A stretch of DNA of 64,000 nucleotides, taken from positions 43,494,240 to 43,558,239 of the forward strand of contig LS997564.1 of assembly GCA_000469685.2 (NCBI GenBank). Direction: 5' to 3'. This document shows, in pieces, positions 43,842-55,645 of the stretch (within the stretch, counting starts at the first letter, position 1; each line of letters begins with the position of its first letter). This DNA comes from Haemonchus contortus. Lineage: Eukaryota > Nematoda > Chromadorea > Rhabditida > Trichostrongylidae. The notes below the pieces were generated by a model, which saw only the letters and a program-made list of their open reading frames with translations, was not told the DNA's origin and ran no database searches. Made by a program: the position numbers and the translations under genes.

Positions 43842-44030
43842 TCAGAAGTATTTGTCTGTCAAAAGGGAAAGGATGTTTTGAAAAATCAAAAGCGTGTTCT
43901 CATTCATACGAACCTTTCTAATAACTTGTCCGACAATACGTTCGAATATCCGCTCAACCAACGGTTCCAATTCGCTTCTATCGACAAATTGCACTTCGAC
44001 CAGATTCAGTAGTTCACTAAATCCATACAT
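43842..44030 (-). CDS. probable terminal exon, helical protein
   Basis: Minus-strand open segment from at least the ATG at 44030 to the TGA at 43842; the frame is open upstream to about 44060, so the exon may begin earlier. The product is helix-rich with acidic and hydrophobic periodicity (RSELEPLVERIFERIVGQVI, NTLLIFQNILSLL). An AATAAA follows within 10 nt of the stop (43838-43833). It may belong to the same gene as the exons at 44336-44536 and 47543-47841, all on this strand. Unrecognised. Confidence 0.45.
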   Translation of the reverse strand: MYGFSELLNLVEVQFVDRSELEPLVERIFERIVGQVIRKVRMNENTLLIFQNILSLLTDKYF

Positions 44031-44335
44031 GATAACTTGGAGCGTCCTGTCTTTTTTTGTTTGAATCTTTGAAGAAGAGAAATATATATATATAACAAAA
44101 GGGCAACGTCAACGTAATGGCAGTTTTTCTGTCGTGTTGTTAGTAAGTGAAGGCTGTGCGAATCATTACCGCTGAGTTTACGAGGCATCAAGGCGGGGCA
44201 ACTAACTAGGATAACTGACCGAGATATGGCCCTTCAGCGAGACAGATAACTAAGAAACGTTGTGCGATAAACTCTAATGCAAAGCATCCGGGTCGTAACA
44301 ACCTTTTTGACATGCGCGATCAGCTATTGAGTTAC

Positions 44336-44536
44336 AAATGTTGATTTGGGCACTCTTTGATCACGTAGGTCATGGGTTCGGCAAAAGACGCCTTCAAGTG
44401 CTCCGGCGGTAATGGGTGGGCGTTGTATGTATGGCGAATTATCGGGATCAGGGTCTGACTTGAGAGCTAGATACGGTTTTTGATAGCAAAAACTTCGCAG
44501 ACCGAAGGATATTCCGCTGAACATCAGGCAAATGTG
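44336..44536 (-). CDS. probable internal exon
   Basis: Acceptor CTGTTCAG|CAC at 44537 and a GTAACT donor after 44336 frame exactly 67 open codons. The product reads HICLMFSGISFGLRSFCYQK, then a Pro/Asp-rich stretch (SDPDPDNSPYIQRPPI) and ALEGVFCRTHDLRDQ. The phase does not match the exon at 47543 directly, so another exon would be needed between them. Unrecognised. Confidence 0.35.
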
Positions 44537-44949
44537 CTGAACAGTGGAATAAAGGTGTCAAATTCTACTTGCACGTTGTGATAGATCGGATTGCTCTTTA
44601 GCTCTTGGGTATTTAAATGGGTAAGGGAGCCATTTAGGCCAGAAATCTGACGTCTTCAACCTCAAAATCAGTTATGCCCCCAAATTTTGAAAGCCTACCA
44701 CTCAAACACATGAGTTTGAGTGTCTATTAAAGTTCAAATGAAAGTCATGCGCATGGCAAACCTATTAGAGCCAACAAATTTGTTTTGTCAAAAGTTCAAA
44801 GTCAAAACATTGTAAGACGTCAATGGGCACTAATACTTATTTCTGAAAATTTGGAAAAAAGAAAGTCAAATTGAACCCGATGACAATGGCTCAAAATAGT
44901 GATTATTTCATACTGAGGTTATTTAAAGCAATTAAATATGAAAGATAGG

Positions 44950-47420
44950 TTGAAATGAGCTTTCGCCTTCTCCACAGCGTTAATCCCGTGCCGTCGCAGG
45001 GTCCGCTGCTCTAGTGTCAGCCGTCTTCACTTCTTTCTATCTACGGCCTCTACCAGTGGGCTCCCTCCACTTCATCCATGGCGCGCTTATTCGGGCTTTT
45101 ACAGCTTGGCCTACGCTACCATCAGGACTAATCGCTCCTCAGGTATCGGAGGTGCTGTACCCGTCCAATAGCTTCTCCGAGACCGTATACGATCGGCTCC
45201 GTGCACTACTCGAAGGATGGAGCTTGGTCTCTCTCACGTTCAGCCGGAGCCACCTCTGCCAGCGCTTCCTACCATCTCTGTAGCTCATCCAAGAGAGATT
45301 CTTAGCTCTCTACTATCAAATCGATATCGCAAGCGTAGAGGATGCACTTCAGTAGTTAATCCATGAATCCTTTTGTGATGACGTTCGATGTTAGGCAAGA
45401 AGAGGAGTGGTTTCTGGTGCTCGGATATCCCAGCTGTAACGTCTATTGCTTCGTTAAGGTTGTGTGGAGCGCGTAATATGTCGTGGACCCATCGTACATG
45501 TCCTTGACCAGGGAGATAATGCATTCTGGGAAATTCCTTTCTCGGAGCTCTCTCCAGAGGACTTGTCGCGGTAGTCGGTCGAATGCCTTCTTCAGGTCGA
45601 AGAAAGCGAGGTAGCAGGGTCGTTTTTTCCTATATTTCTTCATTACTTGCCTAGCTATGAACATGGCAACCACTGCAGACCTTTAAGCATGAAGCCGAAC
45701 TGCTCCTGTAAGATTGGGACTAGTTCTCTCAATCTTGAGTGATCAGCCTTGCGTTCCCCTTCTGCTTGAAACCTGATCGGTGCCTTATCCAGATTGTTGC
45801 CTTCACAACCTCCACTCTTTCTATTGCTCTACGCACCTCATTCTCTGACCAGAATTCGATGGGGCCAGCCGTTACCCCCGATTGGGGGCTGTTCTCGCGG
45901 GCGGATTCTCCGTTGAGGAGCCTGTCGAAGTATCCCTTCCATCTAGGCCTGACCTCAACAAGCTTCCTCAGGTTTGCATTCTCGCTATGCTTAACGAAAT
46001 TCACTACTCCGATGTCCTGAGTGCCCGATGACGCGCTTTCGTCAATTGGGAGACGGATTTCTCTACTTCCCGACCATCACGTTTCTCATACAAGGCCTCC
46101 ATGTCCGTACACTTTGCTTTCACTACAACAGTCTTGTTGTTCCTAGCAAATATCTGTAAACAGCTAAATCTTCTAGAGCTCGCTCTTTTCTGCCTAACAA
46201 CTCGCAGTCGAACTTCATCGTTCCAAAACCATGCTTGATTGTCCTTTCGGGAACCACCTCAAGTCTCCCTCAGCATTTCCCTTGAATATTGTAGAATGAG
46301 CTTTACGGCGTTGCTCCTGGTTCACTGGACTGGCCTTTCGGGATCAGGGAGTCCAGCCTCTAGTAGTATCTTCTATTTGAAGAGTTCTTTTTAGACTCAT
46401 TGCAGCTTCCACCATCGCATCATCGTCCCCGTTCTTGTGGATGGTTTTCGGAGTACCGATGGCCATATCTGTTAGAAGAGGTCTGTGCTGTGGAGCCAGA
46501 GCTTCGCCGGGCGCTACTTTGATGTCCTTTATAGACTTGAGGGGTGACCGCTCAGGAGTACGATCATTATTATTTCTGCCTCTCTAGACTATGTTCTGAG
46601 TTCTCCTTACTGCAAGTGCTGAGACTGCCAGGTCAAGGACTGTGACTAGGTCAAGTTACCCCCCCCCCCCCGCCCTCCCCCTCATTCTTCGTTCCCTACT
46701 CCCTAGTCTCAGTGAATTCTCTCAAAGCTTATCCGTTCACCACCAATCTTGCCATTGATACCACCCTCTATTGTGATGTCGCCCCTCCCCGAACTGATCA
46801 GATGACATCGTCAAGGTCAGCTAGAACTCATACTTACCATAATTGGGGAGTAGGCTCGCGGTTCGTATACGGTTATTATTGTTCAACAGACCTCTTTCGT
46901 GTTTACCTTCACAGCCATGATTCGATCGCTAATCATGATGAAAGGGGAGGCGGAGTGCAGAGGCAGAGTCTCTGAGGGGCTCTACGCGATGGCTACATCG
47001 TTTTGTCCGATGTCTTCTCCGTCATAATGGAGCTCGACAATCTCCCCGATTTTTCTGGCCTTTTCTCCTTTTCAGCACTTTCCTGGAAACTTAGGACATA
47101 GATTTTTCCGCGCTTCTTCAGATCAGCAGCCCCTCGGGGAGTTCCCTGTAAGCGATCCCACTTTCAGAGTTCCTTCTTGAACTAACAACTTGAACTAACA
47201 TCCGAAACGTTTACTCCTGATTAGTCTTCGTATACTGTCCACAGGGCTCGAGTGAGCTCCTGCGCTCCGTTTCCGGGTGACGTCTTGACTTAAACACTGG
47301 TCCTTTTTGAAATTCAAGACATGATAATTGTGACTAGCTTTCTCCACCAGCCGAGCTGTCAACCTGAGCCTGACACTTGTACCCATACCATTTTTGCAAA
47401 TTTCGCAAGACATGGATTCG
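44950..47420 (-). mobile_element. RTE-clade LINE, degenerate, antisense
   Basis: Different from the other RTE copies. Minus strand: a 5' ORF (47413-47195) leads into an endonuclease-like region (LKVGSLTGNS, about 47165, down to 46700). A linker with WNDEVRLRV (about 46220) and the RRWKGYFDRLLNGES region (45935) follow. The RT has AFFDLKKAFDRLPRQVLWRE (45590-45530) and a decayed YADD box (about 45335), then a C-terminal remnant to about 44950. Many stops. A poly-C run (46660-46680) interrupts it. It lies between the exons at 47543 and 44336 and could be intronic. Confidence 0.7.
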
Positions 47421-47542
47421 CTTTGACGAGATCGAACTCATGCTTATTCTGAGTGCAGACGTGAGCCTACAATCTCATCCACTTGACTATTCCTGCCTAC
47501 GGAGTGAAATAAATATAATGTATAATAGATCGTATTACTTAC

Positions 47543-47841
47543 CGAAAAGTAACCGAATCATGGCTAAACGCGTTCCCCGTGGAAGTTGACGGCCGCCCGG
47601 ATTCGCGATTCAACTCGTCAAGTATAAACGACGCTTGTGATGGGTGCAATCCGCCAGAAGTAGTGGCATCGGCAAAGTATGAAAATACTCTGAACATTCG
47701 CTGATACAGCACATCGGTGAGCGGATCAGAGGCTGACATCCTCCTGAAAACAGCGGTTAGAGTAATGGGGCTGGATGATCTGGCCAAGAAATTCATGTAC
47801 GAGGTTAAATTCTTAAGGACGTAGAAATCCCTAACGTCTCT
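47543..47841 (-). CDS. coding exon, unknown protein
   Basis: About 99 open codons on the minus strand from a probable acceptor (TATGACAG|AGA, 47842) to a strong donor (TTTTCG|GTAAGT, 47542). A second acceptor, TGTTTTCAG|GAG at 47744, would give a shorter 201-nt exon in the same frame. Residues run VRDFYVLKNLTSYMNFLARS, TAVFRRMSASDPLTDVLYQR, then a Ser/Thr-rich end. The composition is that of a real protein exon. I do not recognise it. The LINE at 44950-47420 starts 120 nt downstream. Confidence 0.55.
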
Positions 47842-47967
47842 CTGTCATAGCTGATAAGCAGCTTTTCCAAAATGAGTCATATACACAGCATACTAACAAC
47901 ATCATGAAGACCGCCCTTGGGGAATGAATGCTAGGTCTGGGTACGTGGCAATAACCCCTCCACGCAG

Positions 47968-48306
47968 TCATTCGAAAATAATTAGGAAGAAATTCAATAA
48001 AAGAGAAGAGGGAGACTGGCTGGAGGCGGGGGCGTGGAAGGGGTCGGAGGGGTGCGCTTCCTTGCGCGCGTCCGTCAAAACTAGATAACGCCGCAACCTC
48101 GCATGCGGCGGGTCAGTCCGTGATACTTGACGGACGTCGCAGTTGTCAGTGGGGCATACGATTTGCACTTGGTCCACGGCGGTCACCCGAAGAGAGAATA
48201 ACACGGACAAATGCGCGAAGTGGGCGAGGTGACCTACTTTCGACGGAAGCGCGCAACAGTGTTCCCCGGGGTCGGAGTGACGCAATGATGTGATGCGATG
48301 AGTCAC
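47968..48306. other. GC-rich island
   Basis: Distinctly GC-rich relative to its neighbours. A minus-strand ORF spans it, but its arginine/proline/histidine-rich composition looks like a by-product of GC content. Confidence 0.3.
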
Positions 48307-48310
48307 GCCG

Positions 48311-48450
48311 CTACGTCGCTATAATTCTGGAATTCCGCAAGTCCGAGTCCATACTCAAATATCGAAGGACCAACGAAACCTCACACCTCTCCAGAGTCGG
48401 TTTAATGATACCAGACTCGCTAGAAAAGAAAAATACAGAGAGCCGTCTTC
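48311..48450 (-). other. possible terminal exon
   Basis: Acceptor TTTTCTTTTCTAG at about 48426 followed by an open stretch (ESGIIKPTLERCEVSLVLRY) to a TAG at 48311. On the same strand and upstream of 47841; phase does not join the two. Weak. Confidence 0.25.
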
Positions 48451-48659
48451 TGAGCTTCATTATGCAAAACACAGAGGCCGACGGATACTGGTACAATGCT
48501 GAGTGGATGTCATATGCATTGCCAAAAAGAAAAATTTATAAAGGTAGGAAGTCCTACAAGGTTAAAAACACAAAACTTCTGCCTCATAGCGGAACTCGAA
48601 ACCGTAGCCGTGGTTTAGTCAAAAGGTTAGGTGGTAAGTTTAACTTCGTTTAGAATTGA

Positions 48660-49769
48660 ATGAAATGTCAACCATAGGATTCGAAGTCTTGTTAGATGAG
48701 AAAACTGAGGAGCATTTGTGGAATTCAATATGAAAACTCTTTGAAAATAATGCCAAAGGATCCGCCATTTGGAACGTGTTTATTTCAGCTGCGAACAAAC
48801 AAAGGGAAACATAGCATAGAAAGAAAGGCATAGGAGAAGAGAAAAACAGACTTCATTAGAACCCACAAATGCTCTTACATTCGCCTGCCCCTCATTTCCA
48901 AAAGCAAGGCAAAACAGTGAGGGCAAATTTTTCAACTGAGCTCAGAGCTCTTTCGCTTACCTGAGCCACTGCACTTAAATATGTATCTGTTCCTATTTCC
49001 GTCGTCACGATTCTCAAAAAAAAACCAGGAAAATGTAATTCCATACGCGTTCAAAAAATAATTGAAAATTATGTAGCATAGCTATGAATCCATTCCTTCA
49101 CCGAAATAACCATCAAGAAATGTTACTACCTGCTCTCAATTGGTACAATGTGATTTCAATATTCTCTGCCAGAGGTAGAAACACCATCGAGCGGGATTAG
49201 GTCCAGGCTCCACCTCTTATTGCTTTAACTTATCAAAGGAGTTTGCAGAAGAAGAAGAAAGTCAAAAACCCTCATAATTCTAGCGAGGCGATGACGAAGC
49301 AAACTGCGAAGAACCCGATAAGAGCTGTGAGATAAGTATGACCTAGACTGAGATTGTTTGCGGCTGAAGGATGCTCAGATTGTTCAGTCCATATTATAAC
49401 TATTTCAAGCTTTTTTCTGAAATGAAGGTCCAAAATAAGTTTAACTTCAATTTCAACTGCGAAAACAACGAGGTAGAACGAATGCTATAAGAATTCCAGA
49501 GCCCGTCAATCTTTTCTAAGACTGCTGAAAAGGTCACGAAAGCATGGCTCGTTTGTCAGCACCGGCAGCCATGCTTTCGCTAATCTGTTCAATCATGTTG
49601 GGGGAATTAAAACGGATCGTTCCCTACCCCTCGCACTTTTAAAAACGAAAGCTGCAAACTTAAAATCCGATTAGGGAATGTGGAAAAAAGTTCTCAAACC
49701 ATCTTGTCAACAACAATGTTTCTTGTCTAAAAAAAGCAAATTCGAAACTTTTGGTCAGAATCGGTCATC
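48660..49769. other. no recognised feature
   Basis: AT-rich sequence. No gene or repeat could be supported. Confidence 0.35.
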
Positions 49770-50059
49770 ATGGCAAATTTTGACTCAGAAATCAAGTCAT
49801 TGACTAGTCTAAGCATTAGTGAGTGCAATAGAGAAGTTTTATGGTCATCAGATTCATGAAAAAATGGGCAAAGACAGCCATAGCCCGCCATGCTATTCAG
49901 TTGCCCATCATTGCAGGCCCGGCTAGCCTAAATTTACATACGCGAGACAGCGATGGCCACATTAAAGCACGAGAAGCCACGGAAAAATCTCTCCATGAAA
50001 TTTTGCAGCAGCTGATTATCTTGTCAACTGCGTGGTTTGACGAACAAAGGGCAAATTAA
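49770..50059 (+). CDS. small two-exon gene model
   Basis: Exon 1 49770-49818, intron 49819-49916 (GTGAGT...CATTGCAG), exon 2 49917-50059 (TAA). The frame holds across the intron, giving 63 residues, starting MANFDSEIKSLTSLSIS with a favourable ATGG start context. The second exon has an amphipathic helix (AREATEKSLHEILQQLIILS). It has no signal peptide and is not recognised. The model rests on one intron and composition only. Confidence 0.35.
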
Positions 50060-50184
50060 GGGATTCCCAGAAAAGATCTAGAGTTTTTCTTGATAAAGTC
50101 CATACATTCTCTTATTAGCTCTAGTACTGTAAGATGTTAGAGCTTAGACCTTCAAAGTAATCCATGCTAGGTTTTAAATGAGCA

Positions 50185-50601
50185 CCCCATGAGTGGCCGG
50201 CGAAACATTTTTTCCGAAAAGCTATCGTCGGCGCTCTGAACAGTTCTGAGCGGCTGTTGCATTTAGGTTCGGATTTCGGGAGAATAAGTCGTTTCAAGGA
50301 GACTCTAAATAGAATGATGGTCTCCATCCGGAGAGAAAGTTCCAAACAGTGGAGCGATTTCTCAGGTCATCGTCATGTAAAAAAGAAGCAGCGAGGAGCC
50401 TACTCATTCCTCGAAAACCCTTCTAAGCCCTCTATAGATCTACAGGATGGATGGATAGCATTGCATTTTCTAAATGAGTTTGTTGAATCTTCACTGAAAA
50501 CCTCAAGCTTCACTGAAAACCTCAAGAAGATTGACAGCCTTTCTCGAGGAAATGCTCAGAGAAGGAGACTCGAAAAGTGGAGCGTCATGATCCGAGATTG
50601 A
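50185..50601 (+). other. open frame, possible coding exon
   Basis: About 138 open codons ending in TGA at 50601. They include RKAIVGALNSSERLLHLGSD, a basic stretch (GHRHVKKKQRG) and LEKWSVMIRD at the end. There is no convincing acceptor. A direct repeat of CTTCACTGAAAACCTCAAG (50491-50509 and 50510-50528) sits inside. It may be a last exon downstream of 49770-50059 or chance. Confidence 0.3.
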
Positions 50602-51214
50602 TGAAGAAGAGAAGGGAACAATGGACAACAAAAGGGAAAGGATAAAAATAGACATTGAAATAAAAAAGATCCAGCAAGAAACAACTGCGCGCTTGCAGGG
50701 CGCTTTGAAGATAACTCGAAATTCCTCTCCGGGAATGGGTAATGGCGAGCAGAAAACGACAGAGGCTCTTGTTGAGTGGGAGTAAATGTCATAAAATGGA
50801 ATTCAGGCGTTTTGGAGTTTGCGCAGGAAACTTGACGATAACGTAAACGTCTCTGTAGAGACAGGATGCGGCAATACCGGTAAGCAACGGAAATATTGGT
50901 AAATTTTCGTTTGCACTGGTTAACATGCAAAACTTGCTCAACTTGGTGGGTATGACGACGTCCTCTGTTGAAGATAATTTACATTTCGAGCTGGACCGAT
51001 GTAAGCAGAGAATCATCCGAGTGCTGACAAATCAACTACACCAAATGTCGTTATAGTGCCAACGAAAATTTCTGAAGACTTTTTGCAAGGAAGTGTGTCA
51101 GCTGTTAGACAGTGAGAGTTTCGAAGCACATTCAATATCCGAGCCAATAATTGAATATTGATTAGTTCAGGAAAATCATAAATTGACTCCAGCAATCGGC
51201 CAAGCAACTACTAT
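50602..51214. other. no recognised feature
   Basis: Minus-strand ORFs exist but show no domain or splice support. Confidence 0.3.
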
Positions 51215-51375
51215 TTCAAATTTAGGCGATATGTCTATCTGGTCAACGGATAAGGAAGTCTCACAAGGTTGGCGATTTGTGGGCAAAACTCCAGTCTCGC
51301 ACGGGACACGAACTCGCATGTCCTTTCCGGAGACCGTGCTCTTATCCCTTACACTACCGATACCCCGCTGCCCTC
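51215..51375 (-). mobile_element. tRNA-like SINE-type element, antisense
   Basis: Minus strand: CGGGGTATCGGTAGTGTAAG (A-box-like), GAGCACGGT, then GAGTTCGTGTCCCG (B-box-like), then GAGACTGGAGTTTT and CGCCAACCTTGTGAGACTT. Homologous to 42053-42170. The promoter boxes are closer to a tRNA here than in the other copy. Confidence 0.5.
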
Positions 51376-51404
51376 GCCTTCTTAATGGCTTATATGCCAT
51401 AGCT

Positions 51405-51480
51405 TATCACCACTCACACGTACAACGTGTTGAGCCGGTCGGCCAATATCAGCACAGAACCGATAGGCTGTAAGCTTTAC
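51405..51480 (+). repeat. dispersed repeat paired with 40614-40686
   Basis: Shares CACACGTACAACGTG and CCAATATCAGCAC with 40614-40686. Non-coding. Confidence 0.5.
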
Positions 51481-51491
51481 ATGATATAACT

Positions 51492-51640
51492 TGTTTTGAC
51501 ATGATGTTTTGTTAACTGCTGTTTTAACGCCGCAGTGCGCGAAGCGAAAGTCTCACAAGCTTTGAGAAGCCGAGACTGGAGTTTTCGCTTCGCGCACTGC
51601 GGCGTTAAAACAGCAGTTAACAGAACATCAAGTCAAAACA
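51492..51640. mobile_element. foldback element, ~58-nt arms
   Basis: Near-perfect inverted arms 51492-51549 and 51583-51640 (outer TGTTTTGAC..., inner GCGCGAAGCGAAA) around a 33-nt loop. The right arm carries the body and the 'AACAGCAGTTAACAGAACATCA' end seen in the tRNA-like element at 42033, so it derives from the same family. Confidence 0.75.
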
Positions 51641-51723
51641 GGATAAGAAAGTCATCGTGGGAGCTCTCTTCCAGACAAGATTTTTGGCCCCACTGTCGAA
51701 CATGGCACCAATTTACCTAGCCT

Positions 51724-52190
51724 AAAGGCACAATTCACGATAGTATTGAGGTACCTTTCTTTTTAGGTCGAAAAGCGGAAGTTTTGTTCGGAAATAGTGC
51801 AGCAATGGGTAAAGAAGCGTATGATATGACATAGCGTATATCATGGCCGATTTCGTGGGAATAAGACTCTTCAAAAGTAGTGAGATTGTAAGGTTGTACG
51901 AGATTACAATGACGGAAATGACATGGGAAGGGTGTTTAGTTTTGTGAAATTTCAGTTTTTGAAATTGCGAGAGAGCTGACTACACCAAGCCAAAACTGGT
52001 CAGGATTGCTTTTCACTGTCGCTATGGGTCATGACGAGTTGTTTGAACTTCCTACATGGTTCCTCTATAACGCCCTCTCTAGGCCGTCTTCCGACCTGAC
52101 AGCGCCACATGTCGTATAGAGGGGGTTACCAATTAATCCTTGTGAGATATCTAATAAGTGATTTTTGTCGTGAACTGTGCCTTTAAAACT
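51724..52190 (+). mobile_element. AAAGGCAC-TIR MITE
   Basis: TIRs AAAGGCACAATTCACGA (from 51725) and TCGTGAACTGTGCCTTT (to about 52187). The interior is homologous to 57484-57977 and, inverted, to 43248-43640. No ORF. The TIR matches that of the 155-bp foldback at 380-534. Confidence 0.7.
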
Positions 52191-52856
52191 GCATCAGGTT
52201 TGTTTGGCTTGCATGTTCCTTGATATTGCATGAAAGCACAAGGCGCCTCCAGTCACTGCGCCAAAACAGCGCATTAACTGTTCGGTGAACTGCTACTTCA
52301 ACTTCTACGGATTTTCTAAGGATAGGTCATAAAAGATGAAGTTACAGATACTGGCTCAAAGAACCATTTCACTGTCTTGCATTGAGTTAAGTGAAAGTAC
52401 ATTTTTCGTCGTGGGCGGAGCAAACGGGGCGAAGTTACGTGGGCTGGTGCAAAGCTGACATCATTACAATCGATTCGACCAGCCGCTGTAGCACTGAATT
52501 TCTAGAACTACCCCGAAGAAAAGTTTAAAATGATCTTGGGTGGTTTCGTAGAGTAGGGCATGGGAGTAAGAGAGTAGGAAGTAACTGATAGACCATTGAT
52601 TTGTAATCCAGCTGGACAAAAATTAAAGGTTCTATTATATGTAAGTAGTAGTGGGCAGTGATAAACAGTAGACAGTCAAATAAACAAAGTAAATAAACAA
52701 AACGTTCAGTGGTAGCTTGCAGAGCTAATGCACCTTTTCAGAGCATAGTACAGTGAAATTTTAAAAACGTTACCGAAATGTGAAGCAATGGATGTTATTT
52801 CGTTGAATATAAATGCAGCTTGGACTTAGGACATAAAAAAACAACTACCCCTTGGC
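52191..52856. other. no recognised feature
   Basis: No gene or repeat could be supported. Confidence 0.35.
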
Positions 52857-53411
52857 TTAAAGGAGGCTATCATCTGTGACGCCGCACGTCGACAGAGTAT
52901 CACTGGAAAGGTAGTAAGCCAAATGGCAAACACGGAGACTAATTTTCCTGTAAGTAACAGGAGCTCCGTGGCGCAGGTGCCGACAGATGTTTGTAGACCA
53001 AACGCCAATGGTCAATATACAAGTAAATATTAAATATATTCCAAACATTAAATGGTACACAGTACCTGTCGAGGTATGTCGACCTTCTATTCGGGCACGG
53101 GCTAGGATAAAGTGTCTACACCCGACGAAACAACACAAGTAGTGTACTACATATAGACACCGCAGTTCGCAGGATTTTCTGATACAGTAGTTGCACTTAG
53201 TGAAATAGAAGACACCAGTGATAACTAGTCCTAGGACGCCATTCAAAAATCGTTTGCGGTAATCGCACAGGCAGTGCGTGTGCTGCGCCTCAACAAGACA
53301 TTCGAGCCAGCACCCACAGACCAGATTATTGTATAACGAAATTCCCACGATTCGGAGTTCGAATAATAAGTCGGGCACATAAAGGAAGCCGGGGATCAGA
53401 AGCGTAATTGC
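52857..53411 (-). other. multi-pass membrane-type ORF, unassigned
   Basis: A minus-strand frame of about 185 codons, open from just after a TTTTCTGATTAG site. It holds at least three hydrophobic runs (ITLLIPGFLYV; FLNGVLGLVITGVFYF; LMFGIYLIFTCILTIGVW) and many cysteines. A second overlapping frame (53008-52826) is also hydrophobic (LVSVFAIWLTTFPVILC) and follows an internal TTACTTACAG site, so the true exon pattern may switch frames. This would suit a nematode chemoreceptor-type or other multi-span protein, but no family motif is decisive. Confidence 0.35.
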
Positions 53412-54564
53412 AGCTAATCAGAAAATTGCTCAAGTGGCAAGCGAATGCAGTAGGTATAAAGTACAAAAGAAAGCGATTGCTGCAAGGTTCACTACGAGAT
53501 GGTACATAAATGGATATTCTGAACTTGAGATGTATTAAAATATAGAAGAAGGAAAGGGATTCAACGTGATTTCTGTGAAGAAATTTGTGTTCCTGACTTC
53601 AAAAAATATGGTAAGGGTTTGGTAAGCTCTCTTCGAGAAGCTTCTGTAATAGTAGAGGCTTAAAAGTTCATGAGGTTGCACTGAACTAGTGGCCGCTGTA
53701 GTCAGTGATCGAGAAAAAAGAGATGAAGGAATTCTCCAAAGCAGTATATCCTGTATGTTCAAAGTTATAATGAAATTTAATCAAATTATTTTCAAAATTT
53801 GCGGTTGAATTATGAACTCCAACGTGCTGAGTTTCTGCAACCAAGCCTAGTCTTTCTGGAGCAATCAGGCTCTTTTGGACACCTTCAGAAGAACATTCCA
53901 TTTTAACGTGAGGGGCATCTCGTTTCGTGAGCAGGTTAGAGCTCCGCTGGCAGGTCGAAACTGATCGGAGAGGAATTCACAACCTATCTCGCTAAATTCA
54001 AAATCCTCTCTGTGATCGGATCAAATGATCGGATACCTGAGAAGAAGGATTACCAAAGAGAAATGGAGGATTCAGGGAGATGCTTTCCGCCCATGGGATA
54101 CACGTGAAATGTGTCTTGAAAGCATTTCATAGCCCGTAAACGCACACGGTCTACTGATTTAATAAGAAAGCCAAGTGCACGATGAATTAATTAGGATTTT
54201 GATGGTGAATAAATTGTTGTTTAGATTATAATAATTGATTTGAATAATAATAATAATATTAGTGAGTTGAGTAATTGGATTGTTCAACACCTTCATTCCA
54301 TTCGGCTGGCGTTTCAGTCTATGTGATCAGAATGAAAGTCTTTTTTAAACACCAGTAGATGGCTGTTAAATGAAATGTGCCTTGAGACCTAATGCCGAAA
54401 ATCATACCAGTTTGAATTCGGAAACTATTTTACACAAACTTCATTTATAATTCTTCACTTACTAGATTCTTGTAGGGAAACAAGGAGGAAAGAAAATGGA
54501 ATGCAGTTTTTTGAATGAAATTATAAATATGATTATAAATACTCTCTCCAAATAGTTCTATGAA
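53412..54564. other. no recognised feature
   Basis: AT-rich; an AAT-repeat stretch lies at about 54240-54262. No gene supported. Confidence 0.35.
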
Positions 54565-55645
54565 CTAGTCGGTTCGCCCGGCTGGCGCTGGGCTCTCCTC
54601 CATCTTCGACAATGTTGTAGTTTTCGGCTAACTTTATCCTCATTCTTTGAAACGAATAATATTTCTGTAAATGAAGTTTGACACAGGATCAACAGGGCAG
54701 TGCATATTGTATTCAGTGTAAGTGGGTGCTTACGTTTTCAAATAGAAGTCTCGATTTTTGCTCTCAGTTTAAAAATAAATGCCCATTAAAGATTCAACTG
54801 TTAGGTAACCAAAGCTTTGGGCTGTACTCGCAAATGTTTCGAGTACTGATAACACCATTATCAGGTACTTTTTTAATTGACCCTTTTTCTTTACAGAGAC
54901 ATCATTAGTTGAGTATTCCAGATTAGCTATCGAGCAAAAAGGATCCTTCATTGAATCACAAACCTTGCTGGGTAGCGGTCGTTAGCTAATGACAAGAAAT
55001 GAACAGAGTTTTCATTTGTTTGTCCCATTACCGCTAATGGGTCCCTTTGACTGCACTTACCACTCACTTTTGTCACCTTATTCTACCATCCCGTCTTATC
55101 GAATGAAACATTGAACAGTCGTAAAAACGCAAGCCGCATCGTAAATTCCAAATGGTTAGGATTTTGACTGGAGGTGGCTCTTGCTCTCTTAAACTCCTTA
55201 TATTCACCTATGAATTATCATCGTTTTTTGTCACCGGCAGATTTCCATTGTTAATACGAAAGGCTGTAATCCTACAAAATTCGAACTCTCTACGTCCACG
55301 GGGACAGAAATTATGAATTTCTACTCAACCATTTATTTCGCGCAAACCGCGCCCTTGTAGGCGGAGTCTGGTTTTGTTACCTATTATGAGGGTTTTCGTC
55401 CTGTAGCCTGTACGCCTACCAAATTTCAACGCTCTAGGTGCTGTGGAACGGGAGTAAGTGATTTGCGGTTGAAATTTTCTATCACGCACGCCGCGCCCCC
55501 TGTGGGCGCAGACTGGTCCTGCTACCTGCCATGAGTGTTCCCATCCTGTCGCCTGTACTCCTACCAAATTTCAACGCTCTCGGTCTTTCGTGACAGGACT
55601 TATGAATTCCCGGTCAAACACATACACCGACACACAGACGCACTA
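54565..55645 (-). mobile_element. Helitron-like element, antisense, 5' end lost
   Basis: On the minus strand the 3' end is the hairpin GCCCAGCGCCAGCCGGGC (54592-54575), then CTAG|T at 54568-54564. The dispersed module is at about 54990-54840 and GC-rich units at 55640-55260. The order matches 40687-42009. The 5' TC start is not visible, so the element is truncated there. Confidence 0.6.
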
